Shown piece by piece: positions 1 through 9,600 of a DNA stretch of 64,000 nt (the stretch's first letter is position 1; each line of letters begins with the position of its first letter). The position numbers were made by a program, and so were the translations under genes. The DNA is from Cytospora piceicola (taxonomy: Eukaryota > Ascomycota > Sordariomycetes > Diaporthales > Cytosporaceae), in contig JALQBC010000004.1 in NCBI GenBank assembly GCA_023375675.1, positions 682,001 to 746,000 of the forward strand, in the 5' to 3' direction. The notes under the pieces are model-generated. The model made no database searches. It was given only the letters and a program-made list of their open reading frames with translations, and had not been told where the DNA came from.

Positions 1-2418
1 TCTGAACCATGCATCAATACAGAGAAGCGAGCATCATTACAGGGCTACATAAGCCTGACCCCCGGCCGGGGAGGGGGCCACTGGGGTGGTTTCAGGACAT
101 ACCATTTAGCAGGTCAACAGCAGCAATAACTCCGTGCAAGGGCGATCTTAGCTCATGGCTGAGGGAGCTTAGGAAGTCACCTTGAGACTTCGAGTTAGTA
201 AAGAGAGGCGATGTGGAAATTGAAGACCATTTTCTAGAGGCACCAATCCACATGGACAGTGTCATGGGAGACGGTGTGGAGAATAGAAGGTGAAAGCGAA
301 CCACTCACTCTTGGATTTATCAGAGGCCTGAGCGTTAAGCCTAGCCACCTCTCCCATGAGCGTCGTCCCAAACGCTCGAAGGTAGCTTAACTCCCCCTCG
401 ACAGTGAAAATACGAATGGGTGAATTCGTCCAGAGCATCCCTCCGGAGAACCATCGGTCCTTGACAGAGTCCCATAAAGGAAGGACAACGACGCTTCTTG
501 CCCCAGGAAAGATATCTGAAAGGGCTTTGGCTTGACGTTCCAGAGAATGATACTGCCGGGCTTCTCTCCTTTTATTCTTTCCGGTAGATGCGGTGGCATT
601 CGATCCCTGACGTCGTGGCTTTCCTTGACCATCTACTGAGACAACCACGGAGTTCTCCAGGTCCGAATCTCCAGATAAGAGAGTTCCATCTAAGTACCTT
701 GTCAGTGGATCGTCCCCATCATGCGAAATGTGCGCAGATGAGCCATATATGGAAATTGCCAAGTGCGAGCACCCGAGACCCTGGACAGTTTGCAGCAAGA
801 CGATAGTCCTTCGCGAGTCGGGTTGTAACACGACGGACGACAAGATGAAGGAAAAAAAAACAAGAGGGGTGTGGGAACTTAGGAAAACAGACCCAGGTCG
901 AAGTTGAAGATCTTCCCTGTCGGATACCGGCGAAGAAGTACGTTCAGTAAACGCTCAGGAACTCGCTCGACGCTCATTGTAGCTCCGTCTATACTCGAGG
1001 CCTGGCCCGTAGAAAACCCGAGGACGTCGCAGTATTGTGGTTGGTCTTCGCGAGAAGCTGGAGTTGAAGATGTTGGCTGGTCTTCGTTCCCGGATGATAA
1101 GTAAGGCGGCGACCCCCCAGACTCGGACGATTCCCTTGGTTTATGTCCATAAACCAGTCCGCCGAAAGACCCGATACTGGCATCGAGAAACAAGGCTCCT
1201 TCGACCTCGATGGATTCTCTGATTATATTTGAGGCCCGTGAGAAGGCATCCTTGATGACACTGTGATGCGGATCCGAGGCTGTGATGCTTGCGTGTTTAT
1301 TTGCCTCTGGCAATTCAGGGGCTGTGCATGTCGACACGATGCCTTTCCTGGTGGCGGAGGTAGTGGCCATATGCTCGGCCTGAGCTGGCCGCGACGGGGG
1401 ATTGGAAGACCTGCTCTGTTGCGGACTGGAACTCCGACGACCCTTGGCAAAGGCAACGTCCTGATCTCGCTGCATCCCTAAAGTGTCCTGCGTTAGTACC
1501 TCTTTGTGGGGTCAGTATATCTTGGTAGATCCAAGGGCTGGCCCATAAGTCTACCGGCTTAGAAAACATGCCCCAGTGGAGTGGATTTTCGGAGCCAAGA
1601 AGTAATTGAGAGAAGAGGCGTACCTTGTTGCGTTTCATTCAAGGCACCCTCTTGCTGTCCAGGAACGTCCTCGAACGCGTTGGTTGAGGAGGTAAGCGTG
1701 GCCTTGCCCTCGACAAAACTCCCCAAACCGCGGATCATGCGTTCGCCTCGATGGATGCTGTCCTTGGCAGCTCGGGATTCGAGATAGTGCATAACTATAC
1801 GAGCCATCTCGCGCAGGAACCCTTTGCTATCCTTGTCCAGATCGCCTCTGGGCGACTCGTCAAGAACGGAATAGACACCAATATTAACCCCGTTCTTGGC
1901 TCGAAGGGGCACCCCAGCGTAGAAGCTGTGGTCGGGCCACCGCTCGTAGCCGAATTTCCCAGAAAAGCGACCATCTTTCCTAAGATCGGGCACAATCACG
2001 ATGGGCAACGTGGCTGCGGACTTTTCAGAGGTCGCCTCAGGCTGGCTGAACGGCCTGCTAGAAAGGACAACCTCATCGGGGGAGTTGGCAACCCGAGGGC
2101 GAGCCGTTCCACATAACCATAGCTGGCGCACATCAACCTGCTTTGGATCCAAGGGCAGCGGCTGTGTGGCCTCGGCAATAATATGTTGTTGATGGCGATC
2201 GAAGAGCGATATGAAAGCCCGGGACGTGCCTAGTTTAAAACAACCCAGCTGTAAAAATGCAGTGAGGCTTGCATCAGGACAGGGTCTCAGATCTTGGGGC
2301 TCGACAGGACGGGACGGGTCGATTCGGTGTGAGTAGGCCAACAGAGGACCGGCGTGTCTGGAAGAAACATATCATCAGCGCACGATGGTGCCAGTCGAGC
2401 TACTTGTGAGCGGCACGG

Positions 2419-2468
<50 letters not shown>

Positions 2469-2582
2469 GTATGTATATCTGTATGTATATATGTTTTATA
2501 TGGGGGCTCAGTATTGCTTGACATACTTCAGCGTTTCCCTCGTGCGTGCGCCCTCGCTGGTTGCAGGCTGGGAATCGGCCAT
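1..2582 (-). CDS. GAF-domain hybrid histidine kinase, 5' part (truncated by window edge)
   Basis: This is a sensor of the fungal two-component phosphorelay, which autophosphorylates on a histidine and passes phosphate to a receiver and then Ypd1. I assembled five exons by splice signals and phase: 2582-2527, 2357-1624, 1477-893, 689-309 and 180-103, giving 611 residues before the next donor (GTATGT at 102). Introns are 169, 146, 203 and 128 nt, and the phases fit throughout. Residues about 40-230 form a GAF-like sensor with a DRHQQHIIAEATQ stretch and a FYAGVPLRAKNGVNIGVYSV core. A second segment ends in PGARSVVVLPLWD. The H-box SLSHELRSPLHG follows, with the predicted phosphohistidine at H594. 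The ATP-binding and receiver domains must lie beyond position 1. The start is the ATG at 2582, because the first long open stretch has no in-frame ATG and its acceptor (TTCTTCCAG, ending 2358) joins this upstream exon. The family assignment is firm. Exon 1 and the third intron, whose donor GTCTGT is weak, are inference. Confidence 0.85.
2417..2490. repeat. CA/TA compound microsatellite in intron 1 of the histidine kinase
   Basis: About 16 AC units (2421-2452) run into about 8 AT units (2453-2468) and then a degenerate GTATGTATAT tail. The tract fills roughly half of the predicted 169-nt first intron (2526-2358), so on the transcript it reads UA repeats followed by GU repeats between donor and acceptor. 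Confidence 0.9.
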
Positions 2583-4443
2583 GGCGATGGGCTAGGTAGT
2601 ATTGGTGAGAGACCCAGAGGCCTATATGGATGAGCTGCAGAGCTCGTCAAGGGTTGGCGCGGTTTGCGCAGTGTAATGGCATTCGCAGGTCTGCGCGATC
2701 GAGGAATGCGACATGTCCTAAAAGCGGCAGTGTACCAGAATGGGGAAACAAAATGAAGATGGGGAAAATAATGGCAAATCAGCCAGCCATACTAGACAGG
2801 TATGTATGCACGTACGGAGTACAGAAACGTCAGGTGAAGGAAGTCCGATCTGCACACATACCCCAAACACCTGGGCAGGTACAAAGGTATATCCATGGAT
2901 CGTACTATGTCATCCCGAGCGGTGCATCACTTCCGGGCTGAACCTCTAGATCGTGGTCTAGACCCAGAAGGCTGTGGGCCTTTTTCGCCATTGAAGTAAG
3001 CCAGCTTTGAACCTAAACGCGGAATGGATTGATTCACCGTTGCCTCAACCTAACCAGGCCGGCCAGACTCGAAGGATTTTACGAACGCACTTGAGTAAAT
3101 ACGATACCGAGGCAACTGTAGATGTACTGGTATGTACCTTCATCTTGTCGACCTCGGGGCCTTCCGGCTTGGATTTGAGGTTCTGCTTAGTGTCAGTATG
3201 CCCATTTCGAATTGGTGTTTCCAGTGGCAACATATGACAAAATCGAGCTGGGGACTCGTTCTGCAAGTAGGCGAACTATGACGTACCTGTATCTGCTTGA
3301 GGTGCACCTAGTGACTCCCGCCTCCAATAGGATCATTACCACAATGAGGAAAGAGAGAAACTCCAGACTGCCGATCCGAAAAGCCCTTGACCAGAATTTC
3401 GTCCCACATTGGCCATCGGCAGTCTGGCATTCATCACTCCAACCTCAAGCTTCCCTTTCCAGGGTCCAGGGGTCCATCCAGGGTCCATAACTTCCGGGAC
3501 TAAACAGTACCCAGGATGTTTGCAAATCCCCTCGGACAAGCTAAACCAATCTTCAAGAGCCAGATTACTACATACCACAGTCTGTGCACATATATCTTCA
3601 AGGGTTGACAGGTCATGTGTGCCGCTGTACCCCTGGGCCGCTCGCCATGTGTGAGTTGATCCAAAGGAGGAGGCTGGAGGGACACCATTTCAGATGGGAT
3701 ATGATAGGTATCGTCTGAATCGAGGTTACAATGTGTTTGACATGCCGGGACCGACATACTGGGACCGAAATACTGGGACCAATCTGGTGTTGAACATTAG
3801 ACCTCAAAATGGAACAATGGACAGGATTGGCCTATTCAAGCACTATTCCCGTTTGGCAATCCCCTCACTCGTTTACCACAGCGACACTAATGGCCAAAGT
3901 CAGCTTTGCAATGGTCCAAATTTCGATCAAGGAATGAATGAATGTCAATGCAGGCTCTGGAGGTGGATTGTGATGAGACTCAAAGGCTCAATCTTACGGG
4001 ACAATTAGGAGAATAGAATTAAGGACTAGCAAGGTCATGGCGGCCGGGGCCACGACCAAGTTTTGTTGGAAAGAGGCTTGCCCGTATTATCCATGCCGCC
4101 TGAATGCTATCGGCTTAACATTATCCGCTGCTAGGGTAAGCTAGATTCATATCTGCTTTATTGCAAATCGCACTGCTCTTAGTTCATATTTATGCATCCA
4201 AACAGATTAGCGATTTAACGAGCTGTTGGAGCTTTACCACAGCAACGTCGCGCTTGCCTCATTACGCAGTACGCAGTACGCAGTAACCACAAGCAAGCTT
4301 CCCTTTCGCGCCTCAACAAAGGAACTCGAAGCCTTCATCAACCAAACCTCATAAACCCTGACACAACAACCAGCGCCCAACTCCATAACAATTGGACCAC
4401 TTGTCACAGCACCAAGTCAGACAGATTCTCCAAAGCCGACAAG
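2583..4443. other. Divergent intergenic region, histidine kinase / Tho1-like
   Basis: No coding exon is supported here. It must hold both 5' regions, because the flanking genes diverge. Visible items are a short direct repeat of ATACTGGGACC at about 3756-3783, and three tandem ACGCAGT units at 4264-4284, about 160 nt upstream of the Tho1-like start. Short open frames lack family resemblance or splice support. Confidence 0.6.
4264..4284 (+). repeat. Three tandem ACGCAGT units in the Tho1-like upstream region
   Basis: Three exact 7-bp copies lie end to end in the probable promoter or 5' leader of the SAP-domain gene. They could be a repeated regulatory site or simple slippage; the sequence alone does not decide. 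Confidence 0.6.
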
Positions 4444-5430
4444 ATGGCCACTGATTACGCAACCCTCAAGGTCCCCGACCTCAAGAAGCTGCTCCAGGAG
4501 CGCGGCTTGCACCAGTCGGGCAACAAAGCAGATCTTATCTCGCGCCTGCAGGACAATGATAAGGGTATGCTATTATTCCATCCAATCCTGCGACGAGTTG
4601 TTTCGATGCTCGAGAACATCGACGCGCCATGCCTTATCTCGTCTCTGTACTTGCCATGACAGAAAGCTTACCAAACATTAGGTCCATCAGGACAGGCTGA
4701 GGATGTGATTGACTGGGACGACGATGACACTAAGGACGCGTCCGCCGCCACCAAGAAGGAAGAGCCCAAGCCAGCTCCTGTCGCCGAAGCAGAAAGCCCA
4801 CCCCCAGCAGCCCCCACACCTGCGCCGGCCGAGCCTGCCCAACCAGTCGCTGCCCCGACTACCGAAGCTCCCGAGGCCGAGACGGAGAAGACAGATGAGA
4901 AACCTGCTGCAGACACAAATGTTGCCGACGCCGATGTCGAAACCGAAGCCGCTGCTGCTGCCCCGGAGACCGAGGAGAAGCCCGCCGAGGCGGCTCCAGA
5001 CTTTGCGCTAGGCCTCGATGCGAGCAACGCCGACGAGGAGCTGAAGAAGCGAGAGGCGCGCGCCAAGCGCTTCGGCATCAGCGCCGACGCCGAGTCGGCA
5101 GAAGCCAAGAAGGCGGAGCGCGCCAAACGCTTCGGCGTCGAGACCGAGACGGTCGTCAAGGGTCTCGATGCGCCCCTGCCCGAGCGCAGACCCAAGCGCG
5201 GTCGTGAGCACGGCGACGAAGGTCAGGGCGGTGGTAAGAGACAGACCCAGGACAGGCGCAACGGAGGACGTAACAACAATGCCAGGGGTGGTCGCCGCGG
5301 TGGTGGTCGTCCCAACAACAGGCAGGGTGGCGGCGGCGGGGGTGGCGCACCAAGGAAGAACATTTCGGACGACCCTGCTGAGAAGGCGAGAGCGGAGGCT
5401 AGAGCCAAGCGCTTTGGTGGCGACAACTAG
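4444..5430 (+). CDS. SAP-domain mRNP assembly factor, Tho1/SARNP-like
   Basis: Two exons, 4444-4564 and 4682-5430, encode 289 aa. The intron is 4565-4681 with donor GTATGC and acceptor ATTAG. Residues 5-40 are a SAP motif (LKVPDLKKLLQERGLHQSG), which binds nucleic acid. An acidic Ala/Pro-rich linker follows, then three copies of RAKRFG (around residues 168, 189 and 283) and an RG/Gly-rich stretch at about 225-265. Yeast Tho1 and human SARNP/CIP29 share this layout. They act in nuclear mRNP assembly and export, and their repeated basic RFG motifs contact the helicase Sub2/DDX39B (family knowledge). Oddity: the TAG at 5428-5430 is followed by 57 more in-frame sense codons carrying two further motif copies (see the next entry). 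The identity rests on domain order and motifs, not on overall alignment. Confidence 0.88.
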
Positions 5431-5604
5431 AACGCGTCGTCAACAGGTGTTCTTGGTGAGGTAGCCGAACAAGCGAAGGCTGCCGCAAGAGCCAAACGGT
5501 TCGGTGAAGGTGCTCACTACGAGCCGAAGGGAAGCGTTCTGGATGATCACGTCGAGCGCAAGAGATCCGAGGTTAGGGCCAGACGATTTGCTGTTGGAAA
5601 CTAG
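5431..5604 (+). other. In-frame coding-like extension after the Tho1-like stop codon
   Basis: Directly after the TAG at 5428-5430 the same frame is open for 57 codons to a second TAG at 5602-5604. It carries KAAARAKRFGEG and SEVRARRFAVGN, two more copies of the motif repeated in the upstream protein. Three explanations fit. One is stop-codon readthrough. A second is a spliced isoform that removes the stop: donors of matching phase occur at 5417 (GTGGCG, 48-nt intron to the TAG acceptor at 5464) and 5234 (GTAAGA, 213-nt intron to the CAG acceptor at 5446). The third is a recent nonsense mutation in a longer ancestral gene. The motif content makes chance openness unlikely. Confidence 0.75.
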
Positions 5605-6360
5605 GCTATGATTCAGATCGCAGAGGCTGAGAGCTGGTAGATCGATTCGCCATGGCGGTTGACTATCTGATTCCACTATACTGTATCGTGCCGCACGAAG
5701 TCGACACGGCATGACTTAACCAAGACGGCACGATTCGTCAGACGAATCGTCTAAAATGAAGCAAAGCATGAGAATCGTTGAGAGGCCCTTGTATAATAGG
5801 ACGAAGACCGCAAGACGGAGGAAGGAAATCACGGGTGTTATTTCCCCATGGGCGTTATGGACGGCGGTGCATTGCTACCGATATAGGGACAGGCTCAATG
5901 ATAATACCCATGGCCCACTTGAACAATACTCTTCCCACGAGGCGAATCTTCTCGAAATGATGCACCATGGTTGCGTTCTGGCAACGGGCATGGGCTCGCC
6001 ATCGAGCATCTTCACCACGTGAGAAAGATTCGATCCTGGGCAAATAAGCGTGGACATGATGAAGTGGATCAAGCAGGTGAAAGGTATTGCCATGGCTTCG
6101 CTATCTGGATTTCTGGATTGCCAGAGGCAGGGGGGCATGGGGAGCAATCGAGCCATCATTCGCCTGGCAGACTTCATATCACGTCGTATCGATTGGCTCA
6201 CTCGAAGAGGCAGTCAGTGTTTGTAGTGAATCGCGGCAGAAGCGGGGATCCAAATTTGATGAGGGCGAAATTGCGTATTGCGTACTGGTTATCTTCCACC
6301 TTTGCAATTAACCAGTTAACGCAGTACTACAATTGTAAATAGCTTGCTGAGAGCCCTGTG
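5605..6360. other. Intergenic stretch downstream of the Tho1-like gene
   Basis: I see no gene here. The first part is presumably the 3' UTR of the Tho1-like transcript. Confidence 0.5.
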
Positions 6361-6365
6361 CCCAT

Positions 6366-6408
6366 GAAGAGATTATTGACAAGCTTGTACTGTGTATACT
6401 GACCACTA
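6366..6408 (-). pseudogene. Inverted partial copy of the neighbouring tRNA-Asp gene
   Basis: Read on the minus strand, this segment repeats tRNA-Asp bases 6592-6627. The match is 15 nt exact (D-arm side), a 7-nt insertion (ACAGTAC), and then an exact stretch that includes the anticodon GTC and the first 11 nt of the tRNA intron. The acceptor stem, T-arm and 3' half are missing, so it cannot be a functional tRNA. Because the copy includes intron sequence, it derives from DNA or unspliced precursor rather than mature tRNA. Confidence 0.85.
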
Positions 6409-6421
6409 CCCTAACCCTTAA
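6408..6421. repeat. Short telomere-like CCCTAA tract beside the tRNA fragment
   Basis: The fragment is followed at once by ACCCTAACCCTTAA, which is about two units of the CCCTAA telomere repeat used by filamentous ascomycetes. It is too short to be certain and may be chance. Confidence 0.4.
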
Positions 6422-6579
6422 GATCCCGCGCTCTCGCACTCCCGCCCGCCCGTACCCGTCTCCACCCAAAATCCCTGATATCAGGGTTTTACAAGCTATA
6501 TAAGACCCTCACCCACAATACCTCCACAACAATCCACCAAGCTACGCTCGATCAAAATCGAGTCAGTTATCCAATAACG

Positions 6580-6676
6580 TCTTCCGTAGTATAGTGGTCA
6601 GTATACAAGCTTGTCAATAATCTCTTCGGAGTGTTGCAACTCGCTTGGGACCCGGGTTCAATTCCCGGCGGGAGAG
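6580..6676 (+). tRNA. tRNA-Asp (anticodon GTC), with 25-nt intron
   Basis: The acceptor strands TCTTCCG (6580-6586) and CGGGAGA (6669-6675) pair over seven positions with one G-U. The T-arm is CCGGG-TTCAATT-CCCGG (6652-6668) and contains a good B box. The anticodon stem CAAGC (6606-6610) pairs with GCTTG (6643-6647). Removing 6617-6641 gives the loop TTGTCAC with anticodon GTC (6613-6615), so the intron sits at the canonical position after base 37. The discriminator is G, as expected for tRNA-Asp. A five-T run follows as a Pol III terminator. Confidence 0.95.
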
Positions 6677-6682
6677 CTTTTT
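6677..6682 (+). terminator. Pol III terminator of tRNA-Asp
   Basis: A run of five T (6678-6682) starts two bases after the discriminator base, which is the usual RNA polymerase III stop. Confidence 0.85.
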
Positions 6683-9600
6683 GCAGTCCGGCCATATGTT
6701 GCTTGTTCACCTCACATATACTACGAAAGACGTTATCAATATCAACTGACCCGATTTGATCGAGTGTAGTTTGGTGGTTGGTTGTGGAAGACCGAGTTGA
6801 GAGGGTCTTATATTGCTGTTAAAATTTTGTGTGTGGCGCTAGCCGGACGAATGGAGGGTCGTCACAGGTTTTTGACACATAATTCCATCGGCTTGTCCTT
6901 GTGGACGGTACTTGACCTGGACTGTTGTTGGAATGGGTCGGTGTTGACTCGTTCACGGGTCGATCAGGATGGATGGACGAAGAGGTCTGCATGAGTAGTC
7001 AGTTGATGATCACAAAGATGTGCATCTTCCTGCCTGTCATCCATATATCTGTATAGCATCATCTGGTCTGCTCCATGCTAGTCAAGTTCCCTCCTCCGAC
7101 TTCAGGTAGCATGCCGAGCCCGTCCACGGGTGAGGCAATCGCCAGTCCTGGCCGGTGCTTCCAGACTGGAGGCAGTGGTGCCACCAATATGTAGCCACCT
7201 GGGCAGCACCCAATCTCACCAACGTCCTCCCAAAGCCAGTACCGGCCTTAAAGATGAGTCCGGAGTAAGGACGAGTCCGAAGTCTGAAATATGACCCTTT
7301 TTACTAACCGATTCGGAGGGATATTTCTAGGAGGAGCCGGTTCCATCTACGGGTTCCTGTGCACCCTAGTCCAATCTACTTGGAATCGCGATATTTTTTC
7401 AAATATACAAGGCTCCTTGCTAAATATGATGCATGCTTCTGGTTAGAGTTGTGTGTTGAGCCACTACGAGATATTACCTATAATAATATCTATAATTCGT
7501 TAGCATTGTATAAGGAAGAGTATAAGGGATAGGGAGTTGGACCTTAACAGATATGCACCAAAACAGCTTGTTGAAGCTTTGAAGGGCCTTTGATAAGTCT
7601 TTCTCCGCGGATATATGGAACCGTGTCAGTAAACGGATTGTTATACCTGCTTTTAGACCGGGACCTGCTAGGAGCAAGAGTGGCACACGATGGCCTCTGT
7701 AGGGCCCTCGGGGTAAAAAAGTGTCTGCATATAGGAGACAGCGAGAATAGTCAATATTCATCACGTCCTGAATGTGGTACTCTTGCACTGCAGCGTGGAA
7801 GGTTTTCCCGGAAAGCATGGTCTTGAGAAAATGACACACGCGGCGTTCTTGAAGTCGGATGCTAACCAGACGGTCAAATACCCTCCGTACCCAGGCGATG
7901 GATCACCCGGACTGGTTCGAAATGATGTCTCCTATGCAAGTGGAATGCGGCAGACCTCCATAGGTCTCTTTTCCTCCTCATAGGCCGTATTCCTCCTCCG
8001 CCTCGCACTCACCGTTTCTGTCGACATGTCACTAAATAATATATAAAGCACGTTTCGTAGATTGCACAAGTCGGGTCTCATTCTATTGATTGACTAATAA
8101 ATGCTTTCAAGTCGGCAGCGTCTAGGGGACTTACTAACCACATCAGCTGGCTATAAGGATAAGATATAGACAAGCTGGTAACAAACTTACATATACTTGC
8201 CACGTGAATGTTTGTATTATTAGCAGGAAAGGTATCTCTCGTGTTGCTTTCGAAAAATAGGTACGTGGCACACACAGCGCAAGCAATACATGCTCCTTCC
8301 AGAATGCTTTTGCAGTCCCAGTCAGGGGGTAGATTTGCTCCTAAGACTCAAGTGGTGGACGAGGAAGGGTTGAGCGGCTTGAACGCTCAGGTGAGCAGGG
8401 ATGAATCACGAAGTATACCTACGGGCCCCTAGCGAGGGAACAATGCGAGCGTTTAGATATATTTTCGTTATGCTTCGTCTCTTAGGGTATCACTCTTCTT
8501 TGCTTCCAAGGTTTTTAAAATATTAGCTATATGGTCTGACATCAAGTTAAGCAAAGTTAAGAATGCCCAGGTGGTATTAACATAATTTTATACGAGTTGC
8601 GTGATGCATGTACAGCATGGGTTTCTCCAAACTTCAACGGGAATGATAATGATACTACTGCTGTTGTTTTAATTGTGTTTTTTTGGATGTTCAACGTTCA
8701 CAACCAATGCTAAAACTCTGGTAGGAGGTGGCTCATCAGTATCCGACATGTTTCACCGTCCATGAACAGCCCAAATATACATACTCAAGTACTGTACTCC
8801 TCGAGACTGGTGATAACTTGCCTGATTAGTTATATCCGCTCGGATTTCTACACGAGACATTTGGATATTTGAAATATATAATGGTATCATAGTACCGAAA
8901 TTGACGAGTTGGAGGTCCACGTTGGTGTACGAGACTAAAATTGATCACGCATTGGCACAGAAGCACTAAGCCGTGCCCAGGCATGTGAGGATGTTTTCAA
9001 GAAGAAAAAAGCCGAAGGCAGTATCAGCTGACCAGATCTTCATGTGGACATTCAAATTCCCGTCACGCAGAAGAGTGTGGGTGTATCACACATGAAGGGT
9101 GTGGAGAGGCACTGGGGGGGTGTGGTCGAGTTAAGCGCCGCCCAGCTAGGGTGGAGCATCGCGTCCATTCACCTTTACCTGCTTAGTAGGTATTGCAAGG
9201 GCTGGGCCCAGATCTGTGGCCAACCCACCGTATTGAAATGAGTGTTGTTCTTACAGAACATGTTGGCGTGTGATATCTGCCAATAGTCTCATGCGCTCAT
9301 TCAGGAGAGTGGTTTAGCTCCCAGGTCAACCCATGACCCATTCACAATGTGGTGGGGACAAGAATGGGGTGATTTCCACTCACACCACCGACAACATCTG
9401 CAAGCAATCTAGACTGGAACCCCATGAGCCATCCCTGCCGAGGATTATCAGGCCCGGAGCCTGTGGGTGTGCTTAGATGGTGAATTCAGGGTCTCATAGG
9501 CCAGCCGATGGACGTGCGGGCCACTCCTTTAGGCCGCCCGCTGTCAAGTCAAAAATAAGGAAGGGGAACAAAGAAAAAGCAATCGACTGCAAGGAGCTTC

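Noticed and set aside
4668..5195. 175-codon Ser/Ala-rich frame antisense to the Tho1-like gene
   Set aside because: Mirror of the Ala/Glu/Pro-rich coding strand; no independent evidence.
5417..5446. 30-nt intron removing the Tho1-like stop (GTGGCG to CAACAG)
   Set aside because: Shorter than any credible spliceosomal intron. The 48-nt and 213-nt alternatives were kept instead.
7251..7286. Hammerhead-ribozyme-like core (GATGA, GTCC/GGAC stem)
   Set aside because: The CU of the CUGAUGA box reads AA, and GAG replaces GAA after the stem. The segment is better explained as an imperfect direct repeat of GAGTCCG-AGT. No active core.
7474..7839. 121-codon minus-strand frame in an AT-rich patch, possible transposon remnant
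   Set aside because: No transposase, reverse transcriptase or terminal-repeat signal could be identified.
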